Assembly: GCA_026874595.1 (NCBI GenBank)
Contig: CM049313.1
Coordinates: 19,341,508 to 19,405,507, forward strand
DNA length: 64,000 nucleotides
Source: Sipunculus nudus
Lineage: Eukaryota > Annelida > Sipuncula > Golfingiida > Sipunculidae
Reading direction: 5' to 3'
A program made the translations under genes and the position numbers. The notes beneath the pieces are model-generated. The model worked only from the letters and a program-made list of their open reading frames with translations, did not search any database and was not told where the DNA came from. Below are positions 35,056 to 47,247 of this stretch, in pieces. Position 1 is the first letter of the stretch. Every line of letters starts with the position of its first letter.

Positions 35056-37862
35056 CTAAAAAAAAAAATTGTTTCTTAAAAAGAGTAACTTTTGCCATTT
35101 GTTATTATGCAAGTAGGTCTTTTTGTTCTTTAGAGCAATATAATATTCCATGTCCATAAAATATTTAACATATTCAATAGCACCTTTACATGATGGTTTA
35201 TTTTTCTTACTTCGACAAGTATATATGTAATATTTAGCATATAAAACAATGCTTCCAAGTATATCTGAATAATCACCAAATATTATTTTATAGCAGTCCA
35301 ATTGTACAGGTTGTTCAATGACTTTGTGTGATTTTAGCCAACTGTGCAATTCTAACCACAGTAACTTTACAAAATTGCAAGACCAGAAAAAATGTGTATA
35401 GGATTCTTCTTCTGCTTTAGAAAAAGTACATTTTTCACAATCAGCAAGTTTAAATTTATAAAGGTGACTGTTTAAATATAAAATCAGTGAGAGAAGTTTA
35501 TACTGGAACATTCTTAATTGAATTGAATTAGTGACTAGTTTAATTTTGGCATATGACTGGAGAGTCTGATCTCGAAAATGTACTTTAAGCTCTACACACC
35601 ATTTGTGCAGGGGGTTGATCAGTTCTTCATATTTATATTTAATCATTTGGTCATATATTTGTTTTGTTACACTTCTAAAATTTAATAAAGCATCAACTTT
35701 GTGTTGAAAGACATGTGTTGTTTTTCCATTTTTTATCATCTTTTTCCAGCTGTGAGGAATTGTATCTAATAAACCTCTATAAAATAAGTAATTGATTTTC
35801 ACATTTGTTTTCTGTTGGAGTTCTTCTATAGTTTTTAATCTGTAAGCCTCCCCTTCTTCAACAATTATATCTTTTATATATTTTATATCTGAAGAATATA
35901 ATTTTTTATTGAACAGAACTTTGTTATCTATTTTAATATGGGAGTTATACCATAATGTCTGTCCAAGTATTTCTTCAATATTTTTGGCTTCGTTAAAGTT
36001 ATATTTGCACCAAATCTGAATTACTTCCCTCCAAAAGGGATCCTTCAGACATAAAATCTCATGCAAATCTTCTACTTTTAAATTACATTTAAACATAAAT
36101 TCTCCCACAGGTAACTTATCAAGTATATGATTTTTATAAGAGTTATTTTTATTCTTCTTCAATAATCTATTTATCCAGCTTAATTTTAAAGCATCAATTT
36201 TGGAGGGGAGATGTATCATCTTAAGGCCCCCTTTTTCGTATGGTGCAATAAGGGAGGTACGTTTTATTTTATCTGGTTTATAAGACCATATAAATTTATA
36301 TAATTTTTTTTCTAAATCTCTTATATACTGTGGTGTAGGGGATGGTAAGACTGATAATAATAACGTGATCTGGGAGAGTGCATAACATTTAAGAATAATT
36401 ATTTTACCAACCAATGTCATATTTCGAGATGACCAGGTATGTATGACTTTTTTTATCATTTCCAATTTTGGAATGTAATTGTCAGGTATTAGTTTATATA
36501 GTGAAGGTCTAAATAAAATGCCTAGGATATTTATTGGACCTTCAGACCATTGAAGGCCTTGTCTAGTTATATATGTTTTTACCATTACTGTATTGGTTTG
36601 TGTTTTAGTTAAAGGCATGACTGCAGTTTTATTAAGGTTCATTTTAAGGCCAGATATACTTTCAAACTGTTTCATGATTTTTACACATTCTAAGATACTC
36701 TCCTTATCTGAAAACAAAAGTACAGTATCATCTGCATACTGCAATATTTTATAATGGTGTTTATCTATATTAATCCCTTTTAATATATTTTCTTCTCTTA
36801 TTCTCCTTGCCAATATTTCTGCACAGATAACAAAAAGATAAGGGGACAGGGGACAACCCTGTCTCACACCCCTTGAGACCCTGAAAAACTGTGAATACCA
36901 TCCATTATTAATAATACAAGTTTTCGCTCCCTGATACATGATTTTTATCCAGTTTATAATATTTTCTCCAAAACCATAATACTCTAAACATTTTCATATA
37001 AAGGGCCATCCTAAGCAGTCAAATGCTTTTTCATAATCTACTGTAGTTAAATATCCTTCTATGTTATGTTCAACTGCACTATTAATTACTGATATGATTT
37101 TATTTATATTCTCCCCTATATATCTGCCTTTTACAAAACCTGTTTGATCATCATGTATTAACTTGGGCAAAATGGCTTTTGTTCGATTTGCTAAACATTT
37201 GGAGATCAGTTTGTAATCTGTGTTCAATAAAGTTATGGGTCTCCAATTTTTTATTTCAAGAGGCGATTTATTTATTTTTTTTGGTAATAAACTAATAACA
37301 CCTTGTCCTTGTGATATACTCAAATTCCCTGAATTTAAACTATATGTTATACAGGATGTAAGTGGTTGTTTTATTTCATGCCAAAACTGTATATAAAATT
37401 CTGCTGGAATACCATCTAAGCCTGGTGTCTTGTTATTAGAAAATGATTTTAAGTTTTCAAAAATTTCTTTTTCATTTATATTTATATCACAGAAGATTCT
37501 CTCCTGATCCGTTAGTTTTTCAATTCTTTTGAGTTCGGGAAAAAAGAGCTTTTAGGAAGTTCCTGATGTACTAATTTTGAGGTATACAATTTTTCATAAT
37601 AATTCTTTTCTGCAGCTAAAATCTGCTCTGCATCACTGATAATTTTTCCATCATTTAAAATTAATTTATTCATCACTTTTCTATTATAATTTCGCTTTTC
37701 AAGGTTGAGAAAATACTTAGATGTTTTTTCTCCTTCTTCATACCATCTACATCTACTTCTGAAAATGGCTCCTTTTGTTTCTGATTCTATAAGATCTTCT
37801 AGTTCTGTTTTAATTTCAGCTAAGTTAGTTTGTTTATTTTCATTTTGTAGAGATTCAATTTT
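35056..37862 (-). pseudogene. LINE ORF2: reverse transcriptase and C-terminal region
   Basis: The enzyme nicks genomic DNA and copies the element RNA onto it. From 37862 down the frame shows a WYEEGEKTSKYFLNLEKRN segment, then NWRPITLLNTDYKLISK (RT block 2), DQTGFVKGRYIGENI, VDYEKAFD (catalytic block A), GVRQGCPLSPYLF (block B) and QYADDTVLLF (catalytic YADD at 36727-36738). About 500 residues of connection region follow and a Cys/His box C-EKC-...-H-...-C near 35377-35450. Lesions: a frameshift near 37545 in a T/A run and TGA at 36994-36996, in frame between block A and block B. The last 627 codons (35056-36939) are uninterrupted. Confidence 0.92.
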
Positions 37863-38903
37863 TTTTCTAATGTTGCAATTTTACATTTTTTATTTCTTTT
37901 AAGTTTTTTACTAAATCTAATGGTTTCTCGCCTAATGTACATTTTAATTACATCCCACATTAAAGCAGGGTTACTCTCTTTATTTTCTTCTTGCGCAGAT
38001 TTAATGGTTTTAATGAGATAATTATATTCTTGGTTAATTAATAAAGAGCAATTAAGTTTCCAGTATCCTGGACCTCTATTATGAATAAACATATCAAGTC
38101 CAAGAGATATACTTAGATGGTCAGTTTTATGAGAAGGGACAATATCTATGTTTGTAACATTCCCCAATAAACCAAATGACACCAAAAAATAATCTAACCG
38201 ACTACCTACTGGTACAGGGTTATTACGAACCCATGTAAACTTCACTAAGTAAGGATTATGATGTCTCCAGATATCAACCATTTCTGTTTCTTCCATATAT
38301 TCAAGAATTGTCTTTCTTGCTCTACTGTTGTTATTCTGATTTATGTTTAACTGGTCTAAACTTAAGTCTAATATGACATTCCAGTCACCTCCAATAACCC
38401 TGTGATCATTAGGAATATTTTCAATCTCTAAAAATAATTTTTTATAAAATTCTGGTGAATCATTATTGGGTCCATACACATTTACTAATGTAATCTTGTA
38501 ATCATTTAGTAAGCAGTCTAAAATCACAAATCTTCCATCTTTATCTATAACTTGCTTTTCAATTTCACAAGAAATATTGTTCTTAATTAATATGGCTGAA
38601 CCCCTTGCATTTGTTGTACCATGGCTATATATGATTCTATGTCCCCATTCTGCTCTCCATTTATCTTCTGTTTCCTTACTACTATGAGTTTCTTGCATGA
38701 AAACTATTCCTACATTTCTCTTTCTTTGTAGCCAATAAAAAAATCTCTCTTCTCTTTGTAAAGATGCCTAAACCTCTTACATTAACTGACATTATGTTCA
38801 ACGAGTCTTTATCATGTATAAAAGACGTTCCATGTGGACCACCTAACCGTGTATCTGGGTGGGCGATATTATGAGAAATCAGATTTCCCTTAAAGTTTAG
38901 CAT
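37862..38903 (-). pseudogene. LINE ORF2: APE-type endonuclease domain
   Basis: Starts with NIMSVNVRGLG (38790 region), then after a frameshift in the A7/T7 run at 38737-38743 continues as MQETHSS (38698; the glutamate is catalytic). NVYGPN, GGDWNVI, SRLDYFLVS and KTDHLSI follow, the ordered active-site motifs of the exonuclease-endonuclease-phosphatase fold in L1-type elements. The longest open part is 292 codons (38698-37820). A second frameshift at an A8/T8 run near 37859-37867 separates it from the RT part. Both slips are in homopolymers, so sequencing or assembly error is a minor possibility. Confidence 0.92.
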
Positions 38904-39375
38904 TATTTACTCAAAAATAAGAAAGTCTAAAGTTACAGTTTTTACACTTCCTACAAAAAAAATGTTAAATACACAGTAAAAAAAATAGTACGCAAATATA
39001 GAAAATAAGTCACTGCCTGTCACCTCGGCTTGGGCTTCTCAGCTTCCCTCGACAGCATTTCATCAACTTAATATTTTGCCGTTACTTTTTTCTCGATCGT
39101 CTGATCAAATCTCCACCAGAGGTCGCCATCGCCGCGCCAACACGCGAAGCGACAGCGCCACATGGCGGTGCTGCCACCTGTCATGCATAAAATAAAATAA
39201 AGCTGTCACAAGAATACAGTTCACGCATGCGCACTTCTGAAGCCACGTGCTTGGTTCCAAATCCCTTTACAGTGCTTAAAGTTGCTAACGGAGCTTTGCA
39301 TATCATGAGGCCCACTTGTATGAATAGTTCCTTGGTTAGTTACCCATTACGTCATTCGTTTGCGGTTATCGCGTA
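38904..39375 (-). other. Spacer between ORF1 and ORF2 of the LINE
   Basis: About 470 bp, GC-richer than the flanks around 39060-39180. No frame is conserved. The length is long for an inter-ORF spacer, so part of it may be ORF2 leader with an upstream start. Confidence 0.5.
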
Positions 39376-40285
39376 TTAGTCCCGTATGGGAACCAGTTCA
39401 CCGTTTATGTAAAGTTGGCCCCTCCAGAACTTGACCTTGTCACCATCATTGTACGCTGCCGTCATCTGCGGTTTTGCTTTTTGTTTGGTTTGAAAGTCCC
39501 TCATTGTCAGGTCTTCAGCAACTCTAACGGTAGAATTCCTAAGCTGCTTCTTACCGCTTGCAAGTACTGCGTTTCTAAACGGTCTATTGTGGAATCGTAC
39601 CAGAATGTGCCGTGGTTTCGTTCCTCTCTTGCCTGTTCTATGCTTCTATGCGCCATTTCTATTGTGTTCTTTACTTGTTCTTCGCTCATATCTCGAATTA
39701 GTTTGTTCTGTAAAATAATTTTTGCAGCAGTATTTTTACAATTTCAGCCTGTCCAATTTCACCGACACCAATAATGCGCACATTCCACTCTCTGAGATAT
39801 CTTTCTTGTTTGTTACAGACTTCCAACATACCCTGCTGCATCTTTTGTATCTCTATATCTTTTTGCTTATTTTTCTCTTTCACTTCATGCAATTCTGCTT
39901 TAAGCTCTTCAACCGTTTTTTCAAGTCCCTGTTTACTAGTTTTCAGTTCTTCAACTGTTGTGTCTAGTGCATTTAATCCGTTTTCTATCGATTTAACATC
40001 TTCTTTCAGTGTATTCTGCTCTGTGGTTAGTCCATCAAGTTGCTTTTTTAGACTATCATGCATGCCTTTAATTTCTTCTTTAATTTCTTTGTTAGAGGCA
40101 CTGACCTTATTCATTTCTGACAGTACCTGTTTCAGTTGGGCATGAATGTCCATGGCCGCCATACTGCATGGCCCCTCCTCTGATTCACTATCAGTTCCTC
40201 CTGTATTTTTACTCTCTTTGTTTACAAATTTATCCATATCCCCGGCCTGTGGGGTACTTTTCTTGCCTCCTTTGTTTTTTGGCAT
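39376..40285 (-). pseudogene. LINE ORF1: coiled-coil RNA-binding protein
   Basis: The likely start is M at 40285 (MPKNKGGKKS, a basic N-terminus); an upstream in-frame M at 40351 is less likely. Residues about 45-165 form a heptad-rich coiled coil (LKKQLDGL, VEELKTSKQGLEKTVEEL), as in L1/Tx1 ORF1 trimers. An RRM-like part begins at REWNVRIIGVGE. After a frameshift near 39700-39725 the sequence continues as IEMAHRS. After another near 39620-39632 it continues as PRHILVRFHNRPFRNAVL and a VRVAEDLTMRDF segment to the stop at 39376. ORF1 protein binds element RNA as a chaperone in the ribonucleoprotein particle. Extensive + strand open frames at 39415-40391 are its antisense. Confidence 0.87.
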
Positions 40286-40401
40286 TTTACCACTTTTTTC
40301 CAGTGTAGCACGGCCTTTCTTTGTGTTTAATATGCAGCCGAGGAGAAACACGTCCTCACCGGTGGACCATGTGACCGGAAGTCCTCGTTGATGGGACTTT
40401 G

Positions 40402-42827
40402 CTCTCTACAGCTAATGAGAAATCAAGAACAATAGTAAAAACGTTGAGCATTCAACTATTCCTAAATCTCAAGCATGGCATCCAAAGTGACCTCCAATGC
40501 TGGGATACAATAAAATGGCCAAATATAACTTATTTCAATTAGATCTGTAAGAAGTGTTTTTACTTCAAAAATGTAATGGGAAGGATAGCTGTGGCCACTT
40601 AAATTGTTATTGTACGATGAGCGTCAGCTTTGAAACATAATTGTCGGTATGACGTAACTATTTATCTTATTACAGTCGAGTGGAAAATTACCAATCTCAA
40701 TCTTTCTAAAATTATCTTGAATGTCCTTAATTTACAAGGTCCAAACATGCTGCCCATGCTGTGACATGATAAAACTCCTACATCTACATCGTCTTATAAA
40801 ACAGCTGCTATGGACCATCCATCTCCAGCAGAATATCAAGAGCAACATCAATGGCTGCCAGTGCCAAAACTAACTGTTTATCCTACTGTTTCCAGCCCAG
40901 TTTGTGACATCTGTGTCATTTTTGTTAAAAGTCTATACCATAATACATCAGTTAGTTCAAAGACAGTGAAACTGAGTAAAGAATACAATCTTTCCTTTGG
41001 AAAGGCAACGCTTCGACTGAATACATGTTTAGGAAGAGTCATGGGGAATAATTTGTCATTAAACCAACACTTCTAACAGCTATAAGTTCACATACTCTCA
41101 TCAGTAAGCAGCACATGAAACACCGCTACCTCCCAATCTCTTTCGTCACCCAAGACTTATCCGTACCTTTTCTCCAAATCTCGCCAGTAACTTTCTATTT
41201 AGATCTTGAACATTCAGCGAAAACAATCCACTTTGGAGACAAGAGCATTATGCTTGTAAACCTAAAATGCCACTGTCGGGACCGACTGCAGAAATTTGAG
41301 AATCATGCTTCGACCACATGGCAATAGTAATGGTCTTTTTTAATCATCCTGTAGAGAACAACCTGACCATCACGAACACTCCTTTCAGATAATCAGACAA
41401 ATACAAAAGACCCCTGGTGCGATGCCTTAGACCTCCGAATCACCAAGACGGTGAAAAGATCCCAGTGCTGGATACACTATCGGTATTGTCAGATGATCCT
41501 TACACTGCATATAACACTTTCCTTTCCAGCAGGAAAACAAACAGGTTCTATAGGACAACATTCAATAAATTTACTTGATAAATTGAAACAAACTTATCTT
41601 CTTACTATTTTCCCCACTAGCCGGGACAAGAAGCTTACCTCCGACGGAACGCTGTCAGAAGCTGATAAACAAAACGGGAACCATTTAAGACCTCTGGTCA
41701 AGGAGAAGGAGTCAACATTCGTCCAAAGAAAAATCAACCAGGAGTGGCTGATGAGAATGACAAAGCTACCACATACCTTCTTGAGCAAAAACAAGAAGCG
41801 TTAAATGCCTGTGCAAAATGTCTTCCACTACTAAAAAGAAATGTTTTAAGGAGCTGAAGAGTCAGAACCGAGGAGCATGGTGAGGGACAAAGCATGCATC
41901 GTGAGAGAAGAAGACTGACAAAGTCCAGCACTGTGCTGAAACTAAGACCTCTAGCTTTTCATCAGCTCCATCAAGGCAATATATGGAAGCTGCAAACAAA
42001 GTGCAAACTCGTCCTCTCCACAGATAGCATGCACTATTAAAAGTGAAGTATCAATAAGAGGTGGAGGGAAATTTTAGCACTTTCATAAACTCATAAATAG
42101 ACCTTCCACATTCAGCGCAGACTTACTGGATAAGATCCATCAGTGACCTACCATCGATAGCACTGACCCCTGTTCCATACTACAGTAGATTATGGAAGTG
42201 CATTATGACCTTTAGCCTTCCATTTTATGCAGGCAGTGTCTATGAGGAAGAGGTCAAGCCACAATATTTCAAAGAAACCACGGCTATTCCCCTGCATTCA
42301 TGACAGGGGCAGCTAATCAGAGACCAAATCCGAAAGAGGCATATCCCATTTGTTATTTCCTTGAAATTCTTGTCGTGTATAAACGAGGCAAGAACTGAAA
42401 AAGCTCAGTTTTGCTGGATAGGACGGATAATTCCCAAGCAAACGCTATATCATGAACTCAGGTCAGGCAAATGAAGGCAAATGGGGCCCAAGGAAAGCTT
42501 ACATGTTAATGCCAATATTGTCAACACTGGAATTCTCCTAAATCTGTTAGATTAGGACTCGGCATGTTGGCAAAAGAGCCAATAGAAAAAAAAAAGAGAT
42601 GCCGATAAGGCATGTAAGAAGCCCAAGAAAGGAAGAGTTAGAAGCAGCAATACCCATGGAATCGGGAGGATTCTGCTGCCCCGATACAGTCGTCAGATAA
42701 AAAAAAAGGCTACTGAGCTATATGCGAACCAACAGCACACCTAGCGTATAAATATACTATATACAAGGAATATAAGGGCAAAGCAAAGGATAGACCCAAA
42801 AGCATCAGTTATATATATACATGCTAC
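40402..42827. other. Unrecognised stretch, possibly an old decayed element
   Basis: Composition is more balanced than typical intergenic sequence here, and moderately long + strand frames (40810-41076, 41115-41327, 41451-41804) follow one another with similar spacing. That pattern suits a decayed transposon gene, but no motif is recognisable. A palindrome or splice structure was not found. Confidence 0.35.
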
Positions 42828-43039
42828 ATGTATATACAAATATTAGTAGCGGTTTCAAGAACGTGCGACAGAAATTTCTTATATTGGACTCCAGCTGGAC
42901 TTGGCATAAATTTCGAGACCTGGCCTCAGGGTAAATGTCCGAGTTCATCACCCTCGAGTTCCACTGTCAACATCATTTGGCAAAAGTATGTTTTATCCAT
43001 GAGTGCCTTTGTTCTTTTCTGTCCCCCACTAAATTATAC

Positions 43040-43700
43040 TGTCTGAGAACAATCTTACAGTGAACAGGTGGCCATCTTGGATGTCATTTGATATTTAAGG
43101 TTACCGGATTATCCAATGATGCATTTATTTGTCTTGGTATCTTGATTTGTATACCATAAACCCAAGGCGGCATCAGACTCGAATCTATGATCAAAAGGTA
43201 ACGGCTTCTAACCAAATTAGTGTAAAATTATTCGGCGGCCATTTTGAAGCTATCTTTGATGTTACCAGCTTGTTCAAGCTTTATTCATGAACATTTTCTA
43301 CTGGGCAAATTTTTTACCCTTAAAAGAATAAGCATTTGCACCATAACTGTGACAATAATACAAAGAGTGTCTTATTAATATTTAATGTAAATTACGTAGC
43401 AGCCGTTTTGACACCATCTTGAATTATCGAGTCACATGATTACACAGCGATGCTTTATTTGGTTAAAATGGATTCAATAACCAAAAAATGTAATAGTAGA
43501 AAACACATCTATGTGATGAAAAATAATGATTTGTGGTTATTATTTTTATGCAACTAGCGGCCATTTTGGACGCCATCTTGAATTTCCCATGAACATTGAT
43601 TCTATGGTCAGAAAAGAAATGATTTTTGGCCATTTAAGGGTCTTGGTGGCCAACATGGACGCCATCTTGAAAATAACTTTTCCGGAGTCCAATTTGGTAA
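43040..43700. repeat. Repeated GCCATCTTG / GCGGCCATTTTG segments upstream of the promoter
   Basis: GCCATCTTGG at 43071, GGCGGCCATTTTG at 43234, CAGCCGTTTTGACACCATCTTG at 43400, GCGGCCATTTTGGACGCCATCTTGAA at 43557 and GGACGCCATCTTGAA at 43657. The spacing is irregular (about 100-165 bp) and the intervening sequence diverged. The motif, read on the other strand, is AAGATGGCGTCCAAAATGGC, like the core of YY1 sites (AAGATGGCGGC). It also occurs at 34480-34700, so it is a repeat family. Regulatory use is speculation. Confidence 0.55.
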
Positions 43701-43844
43701 ACTTTTGATATATTGATGAGCTGGTCCTGTAATAAAGAAAATCACCTTAAAACAATTTCTTGCAATTTGTTTTTTTTTTCACATTTTGACCCGTCTATTC
43801 AGATAATCGCGGCATCTCTACTCCCATGGAAACTCCGTTGATAC

Positions 43845-43969
43845 GACTGGTGTCTGTGCCCACCATCACCGCCGGAAACCGGCTAACCCGTTTAAAGTCG
43901 TGGGCAGGACTGGTGTCTGCACCTTTCCCTTTTATGTCACAACACCAGGGTGTCAATATCTGTATAAAA
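43845..43969 (+). promoter_or_regulatory. TATA-type promoter of the secreted-protein gene
   Basis: TATAAAA at 43963-43969 lies about 235 bp upstream of the signal-peptide exon. A GC-rich segment precedes it and contains the direct repeat GACTGGTGTCTG at 43845-43856 and 43908-43919. Transcription would begin about 25-35 bp downstream, near TTAGTTCATTAGTTCATT. A non-coding first exon is expected, because the coding exon at 44203 has its own acceptor; the donor of that exon was not resolved. Confidence 0.5.
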
Positions 43970-44202
43970 ATTCACTCTATTTAGTTCATTAGTTCATTCA
44001 CAGGTAGACTCGTCAGTCGGTTTGCTTGCATTAATCCTCACCTGTACATACACGCAAGGGGGATACCTCCCACATACGAATTGTTAAGGTGGTTACGTCT
44101 AAATGAGAAAAGCTGTGTATTATACCAAAGAAAGGAAAGAAGTTTTCATGTGTGGATTATACCAGAAGGTTGTATTGACTGAAAACAGTATTCTTTTCGC
44201 AG

Positions 44203-44275
44203 GCTATGCACTTAATAGTCGGACTCGTGATATTGCTTTTGTGCGCGCACCAGGGCCTTGCCTGCACATCATATG
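44203..44275 (+). CDS. Signal-peptide exon of a secreted protein
   Basis: The acceptor TTCTTTTCGCAG ends at 44202. ATG is at 44206 and the donor GTGAGT begins at 44276, leaving in phase 1. The 23 encoded residues begin MHLIVGLVILLLCAHQGLAC, a clear signal peptide: a short n-region, a hydrophobic core LIVGLVILLL and a small-residue cleavage region ending LA-C. The product is therefore expected to enter the secretory pathway. In phase it joins the microexon at 57542 (giving TSY-V-EAIPG) and then the exon at 58921. Between them lies a 13-kb intron with a LINE and a tandem array. Confidence 0.72.
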
Positions 44276-46070
44276 GTGAGTAGCTCTAAATTACTGTTCT
44301 ATGCACCTTACCTTGCACTCTACATACAAACACACTGGCGTTAAATCACAAACAGGTTGTAATCCTAAACCTTACTCTATGAAACAGTTATAATAATTAA
44401 GAATTTACTAATTTAGACACCCCCTTTGTGTTTGGACAGCTGTTACATGAATACTTTGTTTGTTCTTATTTAACATATTTTATCACATTTTCAAAATGTT
44501 TAGGACTCTTCAAAACCTTTTTTTCCTGCAATATTGTGTGGCATCACGAAGCTATTTAGGTGTTTATATCTTCAAAAATCTGCCATAAGGAAAGCTTTCA
44601 TAAAGACAAAACAACTGTTACAAAACTGAAAAAGGGTAAATATTACATAATCAGCTTCCACATTGATGAAATTCAGATTTTTTCTGAATATTCATGAAAG
44701 TTAGGAACACATTAATAACTTTATTAAATATCTTGTTGTCGTTGACAACATGTTAGTTGGGGCACGTATTACTATCGGATTAGACATTGACATCGATTAG
44801 TGCCAACTCTGAATGTTCATGTACACATTCCTTTCGACAATCATAGACACTTTTGGTACAGTTTTAACCAGATTCGAGCACATAGGGACCATAAGTGGAT
44901 GGATATCATATATTCATTCCTTTAGAAAGCATTCACACTTTTAGTACATATTTAACTTTATCATATGTATGGATTACCACTTGAACTGTTTAGATCATTA
45001 AGCTCATGTTCCTTAAATAACATTCGAACAAAGTACTTCTTGCACGGAGCATTGTTTTCTGTATGATGTCTGGTACCTTGTGTCACGAGAAATAGAACTC
45101 TTCGATATATTGCATTAAGCCAATGAAGACAACGGTATAATTAGATACTGTTCACGGTACGCTGCCTTGCTTTCCCCCAAAGATACCCTGAGAGTACGGA
45201 CTGTATCATTAACTAAATTGTACACCATTAAATGTTCCGGAGAAAACCTGGCATTTCCAAACCACTGTAGTTGGAAGTCCATCCTAAAGAGCATCCAGGT
45301 ATTGCGTCTTCCCTGGTTGCGTAGCTATCGTGTATTTTTTTGCTGGGGATACTATAAAACTTGCTTTGTGGACCAGAAATGACCAAAAAGGTAGGTAGGA
45401 ACACCGGAAATCACGTACAGACGTCAAGGCAGATCTGTTGTGGGGAGGTGTACGTCTGGTATTTCCCTTCACATATTATAACGACATACTTTCATTCAGA
45501 CAATTTCGATCAAAGAACCCCACAGGACGAGATTCATATGTGAATCACCGTTTATTGAACGGTTAATGTTTGGCAGAAAACAAATAAGAAAATTGTTATC
45601 TTAGTTTAAATACTATTGTCATTTTATGACTTTTATGTTTTTTACTTTTAACATAAAATATGCCAAAGAAATCCATCCATTTTTTACAAACATTTCCGCA
45701 CACCTGTAAGATTATTTATTCTCAAGATATTATTGAGATTACACCCATCAAACCCCTCGGAAACTGCATGACAATTTATATGAAGTTGGTACCGAAGTGT
45801 ACAATTTATTATCAAACATTGCGGGTCTTCAGAAACCAGTACCTTCACTGGAACATGGTTAAATAACTGACATAACTGAGAAATGCCAAAAATTGGTTGT
45901 AGTCTGTGCTTGTTTACTATTATTGGCGCAAAACAAACTATCTGGGCCGTTCGTGAACGTTTGATGTAAAACGATAAGAAAAATATAGCAAAACTGAGCG
46001 CAAATGTCAAAACACAATCGCACACGAATACTATAAGCCTGGACTTGCCATATTAAGTTAAAGACTACAA
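44276..46070 (+). other. Start of the long intron
   Basis: Begins with GTGAGTAG. No alternative exon is recognised with confidence. Open frames at 45167-45543 have a possible acceptor near 45180 but no family match. Confidence 0.45.
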
Positions 46071-46365
46071 TTCGACATTTTTTTTTCTTATTTATTCAAA
46101 CAAAGACAATACAAAGATTTGATCATTGTTAACAATACATAAGTGACGTTGACAGAACATTTCTTCAAATTAGTACATCAAACTGTAACAGTTTTGTTAA
46201 ATTTATCAGGAAGTCATCATTAGTATTTGTATATACATAAACACACATATACCCCACAAATACATTACAAATATAAACACAAACATATTTAATACACACG
46301 TCATACACAATCCAATAAGCATTGCACACTGATGCATATAAACATGATATCTAAACACATACACA

Positions 46366-47247
46366 TTAACTCAAATTCTTAGTCCCATTCTTATTAACAG
46401 TGTCATTAATGTAATTAATTCTGAAAGCTGATAAATTTTTGTAAAAAAAGGGTGCATTGTTAATTTGTAATAATGAATTATTCCATAATGTTTGAGATAA
46501 TACTTCATACCTAGATTCTGGATATTTTTTTGAAATTTCGGTCCATGAAAACAAGCATTTTTTTGGTAGAATTTTGGCAGACCCTGCGGAATGCTTGCTT
46601 TATCAAAATTTGATCTTATGAAAGATGTTCCTCCTATTCTACTTAAATAACATGAGACTAACTTCGCCCAAGGTTTATTTTCGTCAGTTATTAGTCGTTT
46701 TATCCACATGACTTCTTGACCTTTCAGCATTGATTCAATGTCTGGCAGTTTCAGGCCACCCATGTTATATGGTCCTACTGCAGTGTTATATTTAACCTTT
46801 GGTTTTTTTCCCTTCCATATAAATTTGTTAATCATACCTTGTGCCTCAGTAACAAAACTACTTTTTTGTTCACACATGTTTGTAGCATACAACATAGTGG
46901 ATAAAACAAGTGACCGAGCTATCTCAATTCAACCATAAATTGTTATTGTACGGGTTCTCCAAACACTCAAGGTGTTATTCATCTTTTCTTTTATTCTTGT
47001 GAAATTCTTTTCCATTATAATATCTGATCATATGATAAGTAAATGCCCAAGATTCGAATAGCATCTACAGTTAGATTAATCCATCTACATTCAAAGGTCT
47101 GTCTCGTCTGGCTTTACAGCTTCCTAGCCATGCTGCTTCTGACTTATCATAGTTGACTTTTAAGGAGGAATAATATATAAAAACATTTATAACATTTATC
47201 AGTTCTTTGAAAGACTCCCGAAGGAAAAATGTTGAGTCATCTGCAAA
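46366..47247 (-). pseudogene. LINE ORF2 3' part: RT box C and connection region
   Basis: Begins with FADD at 47236-47247 (the catalytic YADD box variant), followed by a KVNYDKSEAAWLG thumb-side segment. After several stops it reads NKFIWKGKKPKVKYNTA, GGLKLPDIESMLK and WIKRLITDENKPWAKLV (open 46895-46371). A frameshift near 46555 leads into YPESRYEVLSQTLWNNSLL. The Cys/His box expected further on is absent before the 3' UTR, so the C-terminus is deleted. Confidence 0.85.

Larger units (their letters stand above)
34890..40400 (-). mobile_element. Near full-length L1/Tx1-type LINE with 16-bp target-site duplication
   Basis: TCGTTGATGGGACTTT occurs at 34890-34905 and again at 40385-40400, a perfect 16-bp target-site duplication. 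The element (34906-40384, - strand) ends at its 3' side in a run of T on the + strand, i.e. a poly(A) tail. It has a short 5' UTR (about 100 bp), ORF1 with coiled coil, a 470-bp spacer, ORF2 with endonuclease, reverse transcriptase and C-terminal Cys/His box, and a 150-bp 3' UTR. Motif content is that of the L1 clade, Tx1-like branch. Frameshifts in both ORFs and a stop in the RT make this copy inactive, while the perfect duplication and long open stretches suggest it is fairly young. Confidence 0.93.

Noticed and set aside
39415-40391. Several + strand open frames rich in S, F and C
   Set aside because: Antisense of the LINE ORF1 coiled-coil region; heptad-coding DNA often leaves the opposite strand open.
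41451-41804. 117-codon + frame in a run of moderately long frames
   Set aside because: Possibly a decayed transposon gene, but no recognisable domain; kept only as an unrecognised stretch.
45167-45382. Possible exon with acceptor near 45180 and donor-like GTATTG at 45299
   Set aside because: Weak donor, no family motif, and the - strand is equally open. Not enough to call an exon in the long intron.
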